Assembly: GCA_025920705.1 (NCBI GenBank)
Contig: JAPDLJ010000001.1
Span: 62,001-126,000 of the forward strand
Length of the DNA stretch: 64,000 nt
Direction: 5' to 3'
DNA from: Candidatus Jingweiarchaeum tengchongense
GTDB lineage: Archaea > Nanobdellota > Nanobdellia > Jingweiarchaeales > Jingweiarchaeaceae
The notes beneath the pieces are model-generated. The model ran no database searches. It saw only the letters and a program-made list of their open reading frames with translations, and was not told the DNA's origin. Below are positions 34,725 to 41,993 of the stretch, piece by piece; the stretch's first letter is position 1; each line of letters starts with the position of its first letter. The position numbers were made by a program, and so were the translations under genes.

Positions 34725-34738
34725 AAATTATAAAAGAT
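34724..34738 (+). promoter_or_regulatory. Internal TATA-like box before the 673-aa gene
   Basis: Reads aaaattataaaagat, centred about 27 nt before ATG 34758, in the first clear gap inside the operon; that ATG has no ribosome site, so a leaderless internal transcript is likely. Confidence 0.5.
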
Positions 34739-34757
34739 AAATGCGTTCGTTATATAT

Positions 34758-36779
34758 ATGCCAAGTAGCGAATTCATCAAATATATTGGAATAATAATTG
34801 CATTACTTGTTCTCATCATATTGTCTTATGTGTTTGCAAGTGGTGGAATGGAGAACATGAGTAAAACATTATGTCAAACATCTGCAAGAGTTAGAAATTT
34901 TTGGTACCATAGTCCGCTAATAAACTTTCCCATTTTCAATATTGGTGCTTCCACATTTTCGCATCTTTCGGGTTGGGCTCCACCTCTTTTTTGTTCTCCT
35001 TCAAAAAAAATTCTTGATTTAACAAAGAGTAATAGGACTGAAATTCTGGATAAATTAGCAAAGGAAATATTGGATTGTTATGCTAAATATGGTGGGGATT
35101 CTTTTGATATATTGATGGATAATGCTAATAACCCACAACTTTGTTCGATTATGCACTTAAAATTGGGTGATAACAAGATAAATATGTCGGATCTTGTAAC
35201 ATTCCTTTCAACTTATAACGTAACATCCATAAATGCTAGAGATTGTAGAATATGTACAAATGAAGCAGGTGAATATTGTCCTAGTGGTTTTACTTGTATG
35301 GAAGATGGTAGTGTCTGTTATCAAGCAATTAAAGACTGTAACATAGAAAAATTTCCAGGAATAAAGTTTTGCCCATGTCCAAAGGATTTTTCTTGTAGTG
35401 GTGGAACAAAATGTGTGAAAGATTCTGTTGAAATTGATGCACCAGTTTGTTACAATTATACATCACCGTATTCTTGTAGAATAAATTTAACCTACGGAGA
35501 TTTAATGCGTGCACTTAGGATTGTATATGTTAGTTCCAATGTTTATGGTGTAAGCACTTGTAATATGGAAATGAAGAGTATTTCTTGTCCTGATGGGCGA
35601 ACTTACCAGTATCACGACCCAATATTCTGTGGTTGTAAAGAACCTTATAGTGATGAAGGTTATTGCTTGAATTTAACAAAATTAAAAGAAGATGGAAAAA
35701 TAACAGATAATAATGATTTATGCAAGCTAGTACAACGTAACCTTTCACTTGACAGTTTATGTAATACGTATAAAAATGATGTTTATGAATTCAATTGTGC
35801 ATCAAGCATATCTACTTTAATGTGTGATGATTCTTATGGTTGCGTTGAACCTAAACTCGGATACTCACTCCCAATCTATGGGTTTATAAGAGATGATTAC
35901 ACGCGTACTTTATACAATTTTACTGATGATATACTTACTGGTGAAATAGATTTATTTTTATTCTTCTCGGATCATTTTATAAGATCACTGTTAGAGAGTG
36001 GTAATGCTAAATTATCAGATCCATCTTTTTTATCTTCTTTAACTTATGCTGGCAGGACAACATATGGTTTTACAAATGCATTTATTAGATATTATCACAG
36101 TCCAAGTGTTTCTTCATATTTTCCTATGTCCACTACTCAGCTTACACAATTCCAGGCAGACGCCACTACATTCGGTTTTTTAAAAACAACAGAGAGTTAT
36201 TCTGGTAATTGGAAAAAATTTCTAAGAGATAAGAGTAGTTATTTCGGTGGTATAGCTAATCCTCCAATGAAATATGTAGCGCTCACAGCATTATCAGGTT
36301 CTTTTACTGCTGCAAGCACGAGGGTACCCATAGCATTTAACATTCCACCCATATGTGGTGGTGGTTGTGGACATACTGCTGGTGGTTGGGAAGCTTGGAC
36401 TGATATGGCAATAAATTGTGGTGTTGAATGTTTACCTTGTGCTGTTTCTACTACTGGTATTGTATATACTGCTGGCTTTGCTATTATACCTATATTAAAA
36501 CAATGTGCTGGTTGTATTGTATGTCTTGGTGAAGCAAGTCTTCAATCATATGCTTTCTGTTCACAACCAAGAGTCATATTGCCTCAAGATTCCGTACTGC
36601 TTTGTTACCATTCAGTAAACCCATTGCTAGATCCAACTCCTGGTTGTGGTGGAATAGGAGAAAGATGTTGCGCAGGTGATACATGTGACTATGGTTATTT
36701 ATTTTGTAGAGGAGGAAAATGTGATTATTATGAATATTCTTTGTATGCTCCCCTACCAGCCACTAGTCCAAGAATTTAA
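34758..36779 (+). CDS. Large Cys-rich anchored protein of the pilus-like locus (673 aa)
   Basis: The N-terminus MPSSEFIKYIGIIIALLVLI is a signal anchor without the basic MKKG leader of its neighbours. The extracytoplasmic part has more than 40 Cys. Small clusters such as EYCPSGFTCMEDGSVC and CPCPKDFSCSGGTKC resemble EGF/TIL-like knots. A Gly/Cys-rich region (CGGGCGHTAGGW) and a hydrophobic stretch around residues 565-585 lie near the C-terminus. The 'CPxGFxC' knots recur in the 638-aa protein of the same locus, suggesting partners or paralogous pieces. No enzyme motif seen. It probably has its own leaderless promoter. Confidence 0.75.
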   Translation: MPSSEFIKYIGIIIALLVLIILSYVFASGGMENMSKTLCQTSARVRNFWYHSPLINFPIFNIGASTFSHLSGWAPPLFCSPSKKILDLTKSNRTEILDKLAKEILDCYAKYGGDSFDILMDNANNPQLCSIMHLKLGDNKINMSDLVTFLSTYNVTSINARDCRICTNEAGEYCPSGFTCMEDGSVCYQAIKDCNIEKFPGIKFCPCPKDFSCSGGTKCVKDSVEIDAPVCYNYTSPYSCRINLTYGDLMRALRIVYVSSNVYGVSTCNMEMKSISCPDGRTYQYHDPIFCGCKEPYSDEGYCLNLTKLKEDGKITDNNDLCKLVQRNLSLDSLCNTYKNDVYEFNCASSISTLMCDDSYGCVEPKLGYSLPIYGFIRDDYTRTLYNFTDDILTGEIDLFLFFSDHFIRSLLESGNAKLSDPSFLSSLTYAGRTTYGFTNAFIRYYHSPSVSSYFPMSTTQLTQFQADATTFGFLKTTESYSGNWKKFLRDKSSYFGGIANPPMKYVALTALSGSFTAASTRVPIAFNIPPICGGGCGHTAGGWEAWTDMAINCGVECLPCAVSTTGIVYTAGFAIIPILKQCAGCIVCLGEASLQSYAFCSQPRVILPQDSVLLCYHSVNPLLDPTPGCGGIGERCCAGDTCDYGYLFCRGGKCDYYEYSLYAPLPATSPRI

Positions 36780-36793
36780 TGGAGGTTGTATGA

Positions 36794-36949
36794 ATGAAAA
36801 AAGGAATTGAAAGGGAAGTAATGCAATTGTTACTTGCGCTCTTTGTTTTATTCACAGTAATACTGATTATCATATTTTTAAGAGGAAAAGGTGATGAGCT
36901 AATTGAAAAAATACAGAAATTATTTTCATTTGGTTGGTTGACTGGATGA
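36794..36949 (+). CDS. 51-aa single-helix pilin-like protein
   Basis: ATG AAA AAA GGA..., with GGAGGT seven bases upstream (36781-36786), one of the best ribosome sites in the locus. The product starts MKKGIEREVMQLLLALFVLF, with a leader of four residues, a Glu-containing start and then a hydrophobic helix to about residue 29, and a short tail ending FSFGWLTG. It has the size and layout of other single-helix subunits here. It overlaps the next gene by four bases (ATGA). Confidence 0.7.
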   Translation: MKKGIEREVMQLLLALFVLFTVILIIIFLRGKGDELIEKIQKLFSFGWLTG

Positions 36950-37095
36950 TGAAAGCTGCAATAAAATTAACAACAGAAGTAATAATTGTATTAACATTAT
37001 TCATCATCTTCTTGATCCTTGTAATGATTGCATTTGGACCAAGGAGTCTAATTGGTTGGTTAGCAGGAGTTTTAAACATCACATTTCCGTGGTAA
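36946..37095 (+). CDS. 49-aa single-helix pilin-like protein
   Basis: ATGATG start overlapping the stop of the previous small gene. The product starts MMKAAIKLTTEVIIVLTLFI: leader MMKA, Glu a few residues into the mature part, then a hydrophobic helix, and an end LNITFPW. The next gene's ATG follows the stop by one base. This tight spacing and the shared layout support it as a real gene. Confidence 0.65.
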   Translation: MMKAAIKLTTEVIIVLTLFIIFLILVMIAFGPRSLIGWLAGVLNITFPW

Positions 37096-37096
37096 G

Positions 37097-37570
37097 ATGA
37101 GGGCGCAAGGTTTGCCAATAAATACAATTATTGTTGTAATTGTTATTGTCTTAGTGGCAGTAGTGGTCATCGTGATGTGGGTGTTTGGAGGTGGAAGACC
37201 TTTAAGTAGTATTGCTATGATTGTGGGTGGTGGAACACCAACTGACAAGTCTGCGGCAGTGATGATATGTGAGCAATTGTGTGATAAAATAAAGACAACA
37301 CTTGATAAGATTGAAGATTTGAGATTTGCTGATTTTTGTTTAAAGGTTTTTGATCTATCAAAGGAAAATTCAAATTACCCGGTAAATGATCATTGTTATA
37401 GTGGGGAAACTGCCTGGCCAGGAGGAACATTAAAGAAAGCAGATGGGAATGGTGCAAATGAGCAATTAGCAATTTCTTGTTTAATACAATTAATAGATGG
37501 CACAGTATGTAATAGTATAAATGTAAATTGCTGCAGTAATCCAACGCTTGCGAATTGTGGATGCTCTTGA
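37097..37570 (+). CDS. Pilin-like paralogue 1 (157 aa)
   Basis: Starts MRAQGLPINTIIVVIVIVLV. A three-residue leader MRA ahead of Gln fits the archaeal EppA-type class III signal, with cleavage before Q. A hydrophobic helix to about residue 31 and a Gly-rich linker lead to a compact domain of about 110 residues with around ten Cys (ICEQLCDKI, DHCYSGE, VNCCSNPTLANCGC). It is a close paralogue of the next gene, sharing an 83-base identical DNA segment, and a more distant one of the third copy. Likely a structural subunit of the filament. Confidence 0.8.
   Translation: MRAQGLPINTIIVVIVIVLVAVVVIVMWVFGGGRPLSSIAMIVGGGTPTDKSAAVMICEQLCDKIKTTLDKIEDLRFADFCLKVFDLSKENSNYPVNDHCYSGETAWPGGTLKKADGNGANEQLAISCLIQLIDGTVCNSINVNCCSNPTLANCGCS
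37379..37461 (+). repeat. 83-base exact direct repeat, copy 1 (in pilin-like paralogue 1)
   Basis: Identical to 37898-37980. It encodes the PVNDHCYSGETAWPGGTLKK / ADGNGANE region. Flanking coding sequence is clearly diverged, so this block was probably copied recently between the two genes. Confidence 0.95.
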
Positions 37571-37577
37571 ATGTAAA

Positions 37578-37591
37578 ATTTTTAAATATAG
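37578..37591 (+). promoter_or_regulatory. Internal TATA-like box before pilin-like paralogue 2
   Basis: Reads atttttaaatatag, about 26 nt before ATG 37610, and no ribosome site is present; consistent with a leaderless internal transcript. Confidence 0.5.
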
Positions 37592-37609
37592 AATGTGTAA
37601 GGTATAATA

Positions 37610-38089
37610 ATGAAAAAGGCGCAAGGTTTGCCAATAAATACAATTGTACTTGTCTTAGTTGGTCTTCTTGTGGCTGTTGTTCTTGTGGCGATGTGGGTTG
37701 GTGGAGGAGGAAGATTATTCGGTGGATTATCTTCGGTTGTTAGTGGTGGTACACCTGCAGAACTCAGCAGTGCAACATCATTGTGTCAGAGTTATTGCAA
37801 CAATTTAGTTGCTATGTCACTCTCTGATATTACACTTGTAAAAAATAATGATTTTTGTTTGAAAGTATTTGACTTCTCGAAACAAAATGCTGATTATCCG
37901 GTAAATGATCATTGTTATAGTGGGGAAACTGCCTGGCCAGGAGGAACATTAAAGAAAGCAGATGGGAATGGTGCAAATGAAGTGTTAGCAGTTAGATGCA
38001 GTCTAAGATTGGCGGATGGTAAAGTATGCACTAGCATAAATGTAACTTGTTGCAATAATCCCACATCAGCAAATTGTGGCTGCATTTAA
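37610..38089 (+). CDS. Pilin-like paralogue 2 (159 aa)
   Basis: Starts MKKAQGLPINTIVLVLVGLL: leader MKKA before Gln, then a hydrophobic helix and a Gly-rich linker (WVGGGGRLFGGLSSVVSGGT). The Cys pattern of paralogue 1 is kept (LCQSYCNN, DFCLKVFDFSKQNADYPVND, INVTCCNNPTSANCGC). The middle is identical at DNA level to paralogue 1. It has its own TATA-like box. A likely major or minor filament subunit; nothing shows which of the three copies is dominant. Confidence 0.8.
   Translation: MKKAQGLPINTIVLVLVGLLVAVVLVAMWVGGGGRLFGGLSSVVSGGTPAELSSATSLCQSYCNNLVAMSLSDITLVKNNDFCLKVFDFSKQNADYPVNDHCYSGETAWPGGTLKKADGNGANEVLAVRCSLRLADGKVCTSINVTCCNNPTSANCGCI
37898..37980 (+). repeat. 83-base exact direct repeat, copy 2 (in pilin-like paralogue 2)
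   Basis: Partner of 37379-37461, with 83 of 83 bases identical. Confidence 0.95.
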
Positions 38090-38138
38090 AATAATTTAAA
38101 ATATAAAATTTAATTTGGCACTATGAAAAAGTAACAAC

Positions 38139-38150
38139 TTGTTTTTCTTT
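38139..38150 (+). terminator. T-rich tract after pilin-like paralogue 2
   Basis: ttgtttttcttt in the longest gap of the operon (38090-38213). T-runs of this kind end archaeal transcripts, often partially. The rest of the gap is AT-rich with a promoter-like element and no coding potential seen. Confidence 0.3.
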
Positions 38151-38169
38151 GTAACTATTTTATAACTAA

Positions 38170-38185
38170 AATTTTTTAAACTAAG
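38170..38185 (+). promoter_or_regulatory. Internal TATA-like box before pilin-like paralogue 3
   Basis: Reads aattttttaaactaag, about 36 nt before ATG 38214. A transcript from it would keep the GGTGATGG ribosome site at 38205-38212. Confidence 0.45.
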
Positions 38186-38213
38186 AAAGTGTTAAATAAT
38201 TAAAGGTGATGGA

Positions 38214-38669
38214 ATGAAAAAGGCGCAAGGTTTGCCATTAAATGCAATCGTCTTAGGTATTCTAGCACTATTGGTTCTTGTGGTGGTTGGTGCTGCATGG
38301 ATCGTTGGTGGTGGAAACATATTCAGAGGATTCTCACAGATCATCAGAGGACAGACACCAGGAACACTAACACAGGCACAAGCAAGTTGCCAACAATTAT
38401 GTACAAACATAAAAACAGGTGTTGTACCGAATATAGAGAGTATACCTAGAACAGATTACTGCACGAAAACATTTGATCTATCACAACAGAATCCCTCTTA
38501 TGCGGTAAATGAGCACTGTTATGGTTCGGAATCAGGGCTTGTAGATTCAAGAAATAGTCCTGTCACTACAGAAGTGTTGGATATTCCTTGCACAATTACA
38601 TTGACAAATGGATCTTCGGTTATATTGGATGCAACTTGCTGCACTGGTGGAGCTTGTACGGTTATTTAA
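38214..38669 (+). CDS. Pilin-like paralogue 3 (151 aa)
   Basis: Starts MKKAQGLPLNAIVLGILALL with the same leader and hydrophobic helix as paralogues 1 and 2. The rest keeps the frame of conserved sites: ASCQQLCTNIK, DYCTKTFDLSQQNPSYAVNE, HCYGSESG and a CC near the end (ATCCTGGAC). Identity is lower, and it lacks the copied block. The gene has both a TATA-like box and a good ribosome site, unlike paralogue 2. Confidence 0.8.
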   Translation: MKKAQGLPLNAIVLGILALLVLVVVGAAWIVGGGNIFRGFSQIIRGQTPGTLTQAQASCQQLCTNIKTGVVPNIESIPRTDYCTKTFDLSQQNPSYAVNEHCYGSESGLVDSRNSPVTTEVLDIPCTITLTNGSSVILDATCCTGGACTVI

Positions 38670-38685
38670 GAGAACAAAGATAAAA

Positions 38686-38862
38686 ATGATGAAGAAAAAG
38701 GCAGCGATTAGCTTAAGCACCGAAACGATCGTTATAATTGTTGTAGCACTTGTTCTTTTTATTATTCTTTTACTACTTGTTTCTAAGGGTTTTAGGGAAA
38801 TCGTTATCAAAGTCTTTAATCTAATGCGAGGAGTACCAAATGCGACTGTTGTTTTCCCGTGA
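38686..38862 (+). CDS. 58-aa single-helix pilin-like protein
   Basis: ATGATG at 38686 gives MMKKKAAISLSTETIVIIVV, a basic leader ending in Ala, a Glu seven residues into the mature part, a hydrophobic helix and a short tail. The same frame is open upstream to 38608, but that would run inside paralogue 3. It closely resembles the 49-aa protein at 36946 in layout ('A-I-K/S-L-T/S-T-E' before the helix). It overlaps the next gene by 23 bases. Confidence 0.65.
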   Translation: MMKKKAAISLSTETIVIIVVALVLFIILLLLVSKGFREIVIKVFNLMRGVPNATVVFP

Positions 38863-39634
38863 GATCGGGAAGAAAGGTGTGGAAGAAACTACAAAGCAAA
38901 TCGTCCTTTTAATCATATTTGCAATCGTCCTCATTGCATTTATTCTCGCATTATTACCAAATCTCCAAGCAGTAACTTGGGGTCAATTTGTATCTGCCTT
39001 TAACACTTACCATCTCACAATTGTCAAAGCAATTGCATACAAACAAAGCTTGGCAGGACCGATGAATGTACCTGATGGTTTTTTTATTATTCAAATATAT
39101 GGCGGTGATACGTGCCAAACAGCAATGAATTCATTGGCACTAGCAACACAAGGACAGATTAGTTCATATGCTGGCGAATGTGCAGATAAATTTTGTATCT
39201 GTGGTGGGAGACTAGGTAGAAGTGGTACTTGGTATACAAAACAGAACCCATGGTGGATAAGAACTACTTCTGGAGCAGCAGATAGCTTTCCAGATGGATT
39301 TAGCGATGCACTTGCTGAATGTGGTACTTGTACTACATATGACCAAGCAAAACAAAAATTGAATGATTTTTGTTACTATTTTTTTTGGGAAGGATATTAT
39401 GGAGATCCAACAGCAGCAAGACAAATATTTACGGGTTTGATATGTCATGCACTAACAACTCCTTCTCTTGTAGGTCCTCCTCCTTTCATTGCCACAAACA
39501 TCACTTCTGATTCGAACTATATTCATCCACTTATGTTTATATATAAGAAAGGTGGGGTAACAATACAGAGTCATTATGTTGAAAAGCAAGAGACAGAAGC
39601 ATATTATTTAAATTCAAGTTTTGTTATATATTAA
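38840..39634 (+). CDS. Anchored extracytoplasmic protein of the pilus-like locus (264 aa)
   Basis: GCGAGGAG seven bases before ATG 38840 supports this start. The leader MRLLFSREIGKKG is longer than that of its neighbours but still ends KKG before VEETTKQIVLLIIFAIVLIA, with Glu near position +2/+3. An extracytoplasmic domain of about 220 residues with eight Cys follows (CICGGRLGR, ECGTCTTYDQAKQKLNDFCY). No family recognised. It ends nine bases before the next gene. Confidence 0.75.
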   Translation: MRLLFSREIGKKGVEETTKQIVLLIIFAIVLIAFILALLPNLQAVTWGQFVSAFNTYHLTIVKAIAYKQSLAGPMNVPDGFFIIQIYGGDTCQTAMNSLALATQGQISSYAGECADKFCICGGRLGRSGTWYTKQNPWWIRTTSGAADSFPDGFSDALAECGTCTTYDQAKQKLNDFCYYFFWEGYYGDPTAARQIFTGLICHALTTPSLVGPPPFIATNITSDSNYIHPLMFIYKKGGVTIQSHYVEKQETEAYYLNSSFVIY

Positions 39635-39643
39635 ATTATAAAA

Positions 39644-40738
39644 ATGAAAAAAGGAGTGTTGCTGCCTGCATTAGCTTTGCTAATATTTGCTGCTATAATG
39701 CTCTTTGTTGCACTTGCGCTTGGGATGATGATTGCAAGAATGGTATTCTCTGATAGCTTACCAGGTGCGTTATTTGCGATGGAGTTAGCAAACATCTATA
39801 ATTTACTTTATACAGTTCCAGGAAACGTTGAGTTCATTTATCCTGGAAATGTGATGTGTAAATGGAACGCTACTGGTCAATTTTATAGATGTGGTAACAC
39901 AGGCAATGTGACTGGAATTTTAAGAACCTACCACAGCGAATACTATAATATGAGTGGTGACATTCGTAAAGACTTAGTTTTTTATTTAACATTCATAAAT
40001 TTAACTTATAAGTTAACTGCAATGAATCCCTATTCTATACCTGCAATTTATCATCCAAGTATGTCAGATGGTTGTTTTTTAACTTATACATATAACCAAA
40101 AAAACACAGGATCATTCCTAAGCGAAGCAATTATAAAAGCTTTAGAAGCAGCAGGTCTTCCTACTTATGGTGCACAGAACAATTTATTTAAAGATCTAGG
40201 ATTTGATAATAAAACAGGTATTTTTACCTACACAAAAATAAGATATCATTCGGATACGCTTTGTCCACCAGGTAGCTCACCAGGATTGGATCACTTAATC
40301 GATAATATTCTCACTATATGTGTTAACAATCGAACGGGTATAAATTATATAGAGATCTTTTTAAATGCAGGTCAAGCAATAAATAAAAAAGATTCTACTA
40401 CGATTTGTGAGTATATACTCCCAATTGAAGCAAATTTTTATACACATTGGAACCTTGCAAAGGAAAAGTATTGTTTTGATCTTAATAAATTTTCAAATTC
40501 AAACACAAGTTGTAATGGATATATTTTTCTAATGGGGGATATGGTAATGCCTTATTATGAAGGAAGACCTTGGTGGGACTTCACTGCTTGGGGTTGGGAT
40601 GATCCTGATGGTAAGAAAAGACCAGTTTATGTAAAATGTACGGTAAAAATAGTCAATACTGGTAATAAAATTATAGCAATGGAGAGAGAGGGTGAATGTG
40701 AGTATGTAACTGCGTGTAACATAGGTGTTAAATGTTGA
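39644..40738 (+). CDS. Anchored extracytoplasmic protein of the pilus-like locus (364 aa)
   Basis: MKKG leader, then a hydrophobic helix (LLPALALLIFAAIMLFVALA). The outside part of about 330 residues is rich in Tyr, Asn and potential N-glycosylation sites, with about a dozen Cys, two of them close to the C-terminus (ACNIGVKC). Overall size and composition resemble the 367-aa protein at 33621, so the two may be distant paralogues. No known domain. The stop overlaps the next start by seven bases (ATGTTGA). Confidence 0.75.
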   Translation: MKKGVLLPALALLIFAAIMLFVALALGMMIARMVFSDSLPGALFAMELANIYNLLYTVPGNVEFIYPGNVMCKWNATGQFYRCGNTGNVTGILRTYHSEYYNMSGDIRKDLVFYLTFINLTYKLTAMNPYSIPAIYHPSMSDGCFLTYTYNQKNTGSFLSEAIIKALEAAGLPTYGAQNNLFKDLGFDNKTGIFTYTKIRYHSDTLCPPGSSPGLDHLIDNILTICVNNRTGINYIEIFLNAGQAINKKDSTTICEYILPIEANFYTHWNLAKEKYCFDLNKFSNSNTSCNGYIFLMGDMVMPYYEGRPWWDFTAWGWDDPDGKKRPVYVKCTVKIVNTGNKIIAMEREGECEYVTACNIGVKC

Positions 40739-41517
40739 AAGCGCAATTTGAAGCTGAATATATTGAACTTGTAATCTCTGTTTTAATTGCAATTGTTGTA
40801 ATTACAGGTATTATTTCTGGATTAAAAAATTTGACATTTAGGATTCACAATGCGGATGTTGTCAGTTTCACATTGATGATGAGCCAACGATTGATATCAA
40901 CTGGGGATTGTTTTGCATACGAGTACTCTTCAATAAATTTTGATGAAAGCGATCCATCTGTACCTTTCGTTCGTTATTATAGTGTTGTATCACCTGGTAT
41001 AATTGAAATGAAAAAGGTAACAACACAGGCGCAATTGAATGGTATTCCATGTATGATAATTCCACAACCATTGGGAGACCCAAATTTTGGAATAAAAGCA
41101 TTTTATCATGGGTTAGCTACAATTGGTGCTACACTTGCATATGTTGTAGGAATTATTGGGGCTGCTGCTTTGACTATAGTAACATTTGGTGCGAGTACTC
41201 CTTTGTTAATAGGTGTCATCACAATAGGTGGAATAGCTTTGCTCCAAACAGGGGCTGTTTATGAAATGGCTGCTATGTTTTTTGCAAATATGATTTGGGG
41301 GGGACCAAGTGAGGAATTTATAATTACTATTGGTAGACTTAAATTCACAGATATTGAAACAAAGAGATCATTCTTTATTGAAACATCGGTTCAAGAAATA
41401 AGTCGAAGCTACACGGTGTTTATTCCTGTTGTTTTGAAGTACGAAGATGGAACTGAACATTTTGGAACAACAGAGGTTACATTTGCATTTTTACCAAAGG
41501 GTGAGTTTTTAGGATGA
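40732..41517 (+). CDS. Pilin-signal membrane protein with additional helices (261 aa)
   Basis: Starts MLKAQFEAEYIELVISVLIA: leader MLKA, Gln at +1 and Glu at +3 and +5, a near-canonical archaeal class III signal. After an extracytoplasmic part there is a Gly/Ala-rich hydrophobic block (residues about 125-185, two or three membrane-like helices such as TLAYVVGIIGAAALTIVTFG). A beta-rich C-terminal domain ends the protein (SFFIETSVQEISRSYTVFIP). Internal membrane helices set it apart from its single-helix neighbours, so it may be an assembly component rather than a filament subunit. Confidence 0.7.
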   Translation: MLKAQFEAEYIELVISVLIAIVVITGIISGLKNLTFRIHNADVVSFTLMMSQRLISTGDCFAYEYSSINFDESDPSVPFVRYYSVVSPGIIEMKKVTTQAQLNGIPCMIIPQPLGDPNFGIKAFYHGLATIGATLAYVVGIIGAAALTIVTFGASTPLLIGVITIGGIALLQTGAVYEMAAMFFANMIWGGPSEEFIITIGRLKFTDIETKRSFFIETSVQEISRSYTVFIPVVLKYEDGTEHFGTTEVTFAFLPKGEFLG

Positions 41518-41993
41518 AAAAAGGAGCGATGAGTTTGCTTGGATTGTTTTTTTATTTATTTGTATCATTAGCTGCGCTTGGTGCATTTTTTATGATGAGT
41601 AGATCAATTGCAAGCTCAATTCATCTAAATCAAATAATGATTGGTGTGAGAACACAGTGCTTTGCATCATTAAATGCTATTTTTGGGAGAGAATATACAA
41701 GGCAGGGACAATCCTTTACTGAAAATTTTACTAGACTAAAAGAGTTTTATAATGTTTCAGAAGATTCAATTGATGAGGAAATTAAAAGAGCAAGTGCGCT
41801 CCTGAGCGCGACAGATATTAAGCAAAATTTCGTAATTTGCTCTTCATGGATGCCAACTTATGAGTACCAAAGATGCATAAGTGAAATAAAGAAGAAGTAC
41901 GAGGCAAAGGCAATAAGTGCTGTTTGCTCAGTTAGAATGTGGGCACCTGCAGGTGTCCAAGAAAAAGAGGTAATTGCATGGCTAACAGGATAG
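41514..41993 (+). CDS. Anchored helical protein of the pilus-like locus (159 aa)
   Basis: ATGA overlap with the previous gene. MKKG leader and a hydrophobic helix (MSLLGLFFYLFVSLAALGAF) are followed by a mostly helical domain of about 115 residues with four Cys (RTQCFASL, VICSSW, RCISEIKKKYEAKAISAVC). No family recognised. The last 16 bases overlap the next gene. Confidence 0.7.
   Translation: MKKGAMSLLGLFFYLFVSLAALGAFFMMSRSIASSIHLNQIMIGVRTQCFASLNAIFGREYTRQGQSFTENFTRLKEFYNVSEDSIDEEIKRASALLSATDIKQNFVICSSWMPTYEYQRCISEIKKKYEAKAISAVCSVRMWAPAGVQEKEVIAWLTG

Noticed and set aside
38090-38213. Hidden small gene or RNA in the longest operon gap
   Set aside because: No open frame with a start site and no stable stem seen; only promoter-like and T-rich sequence.
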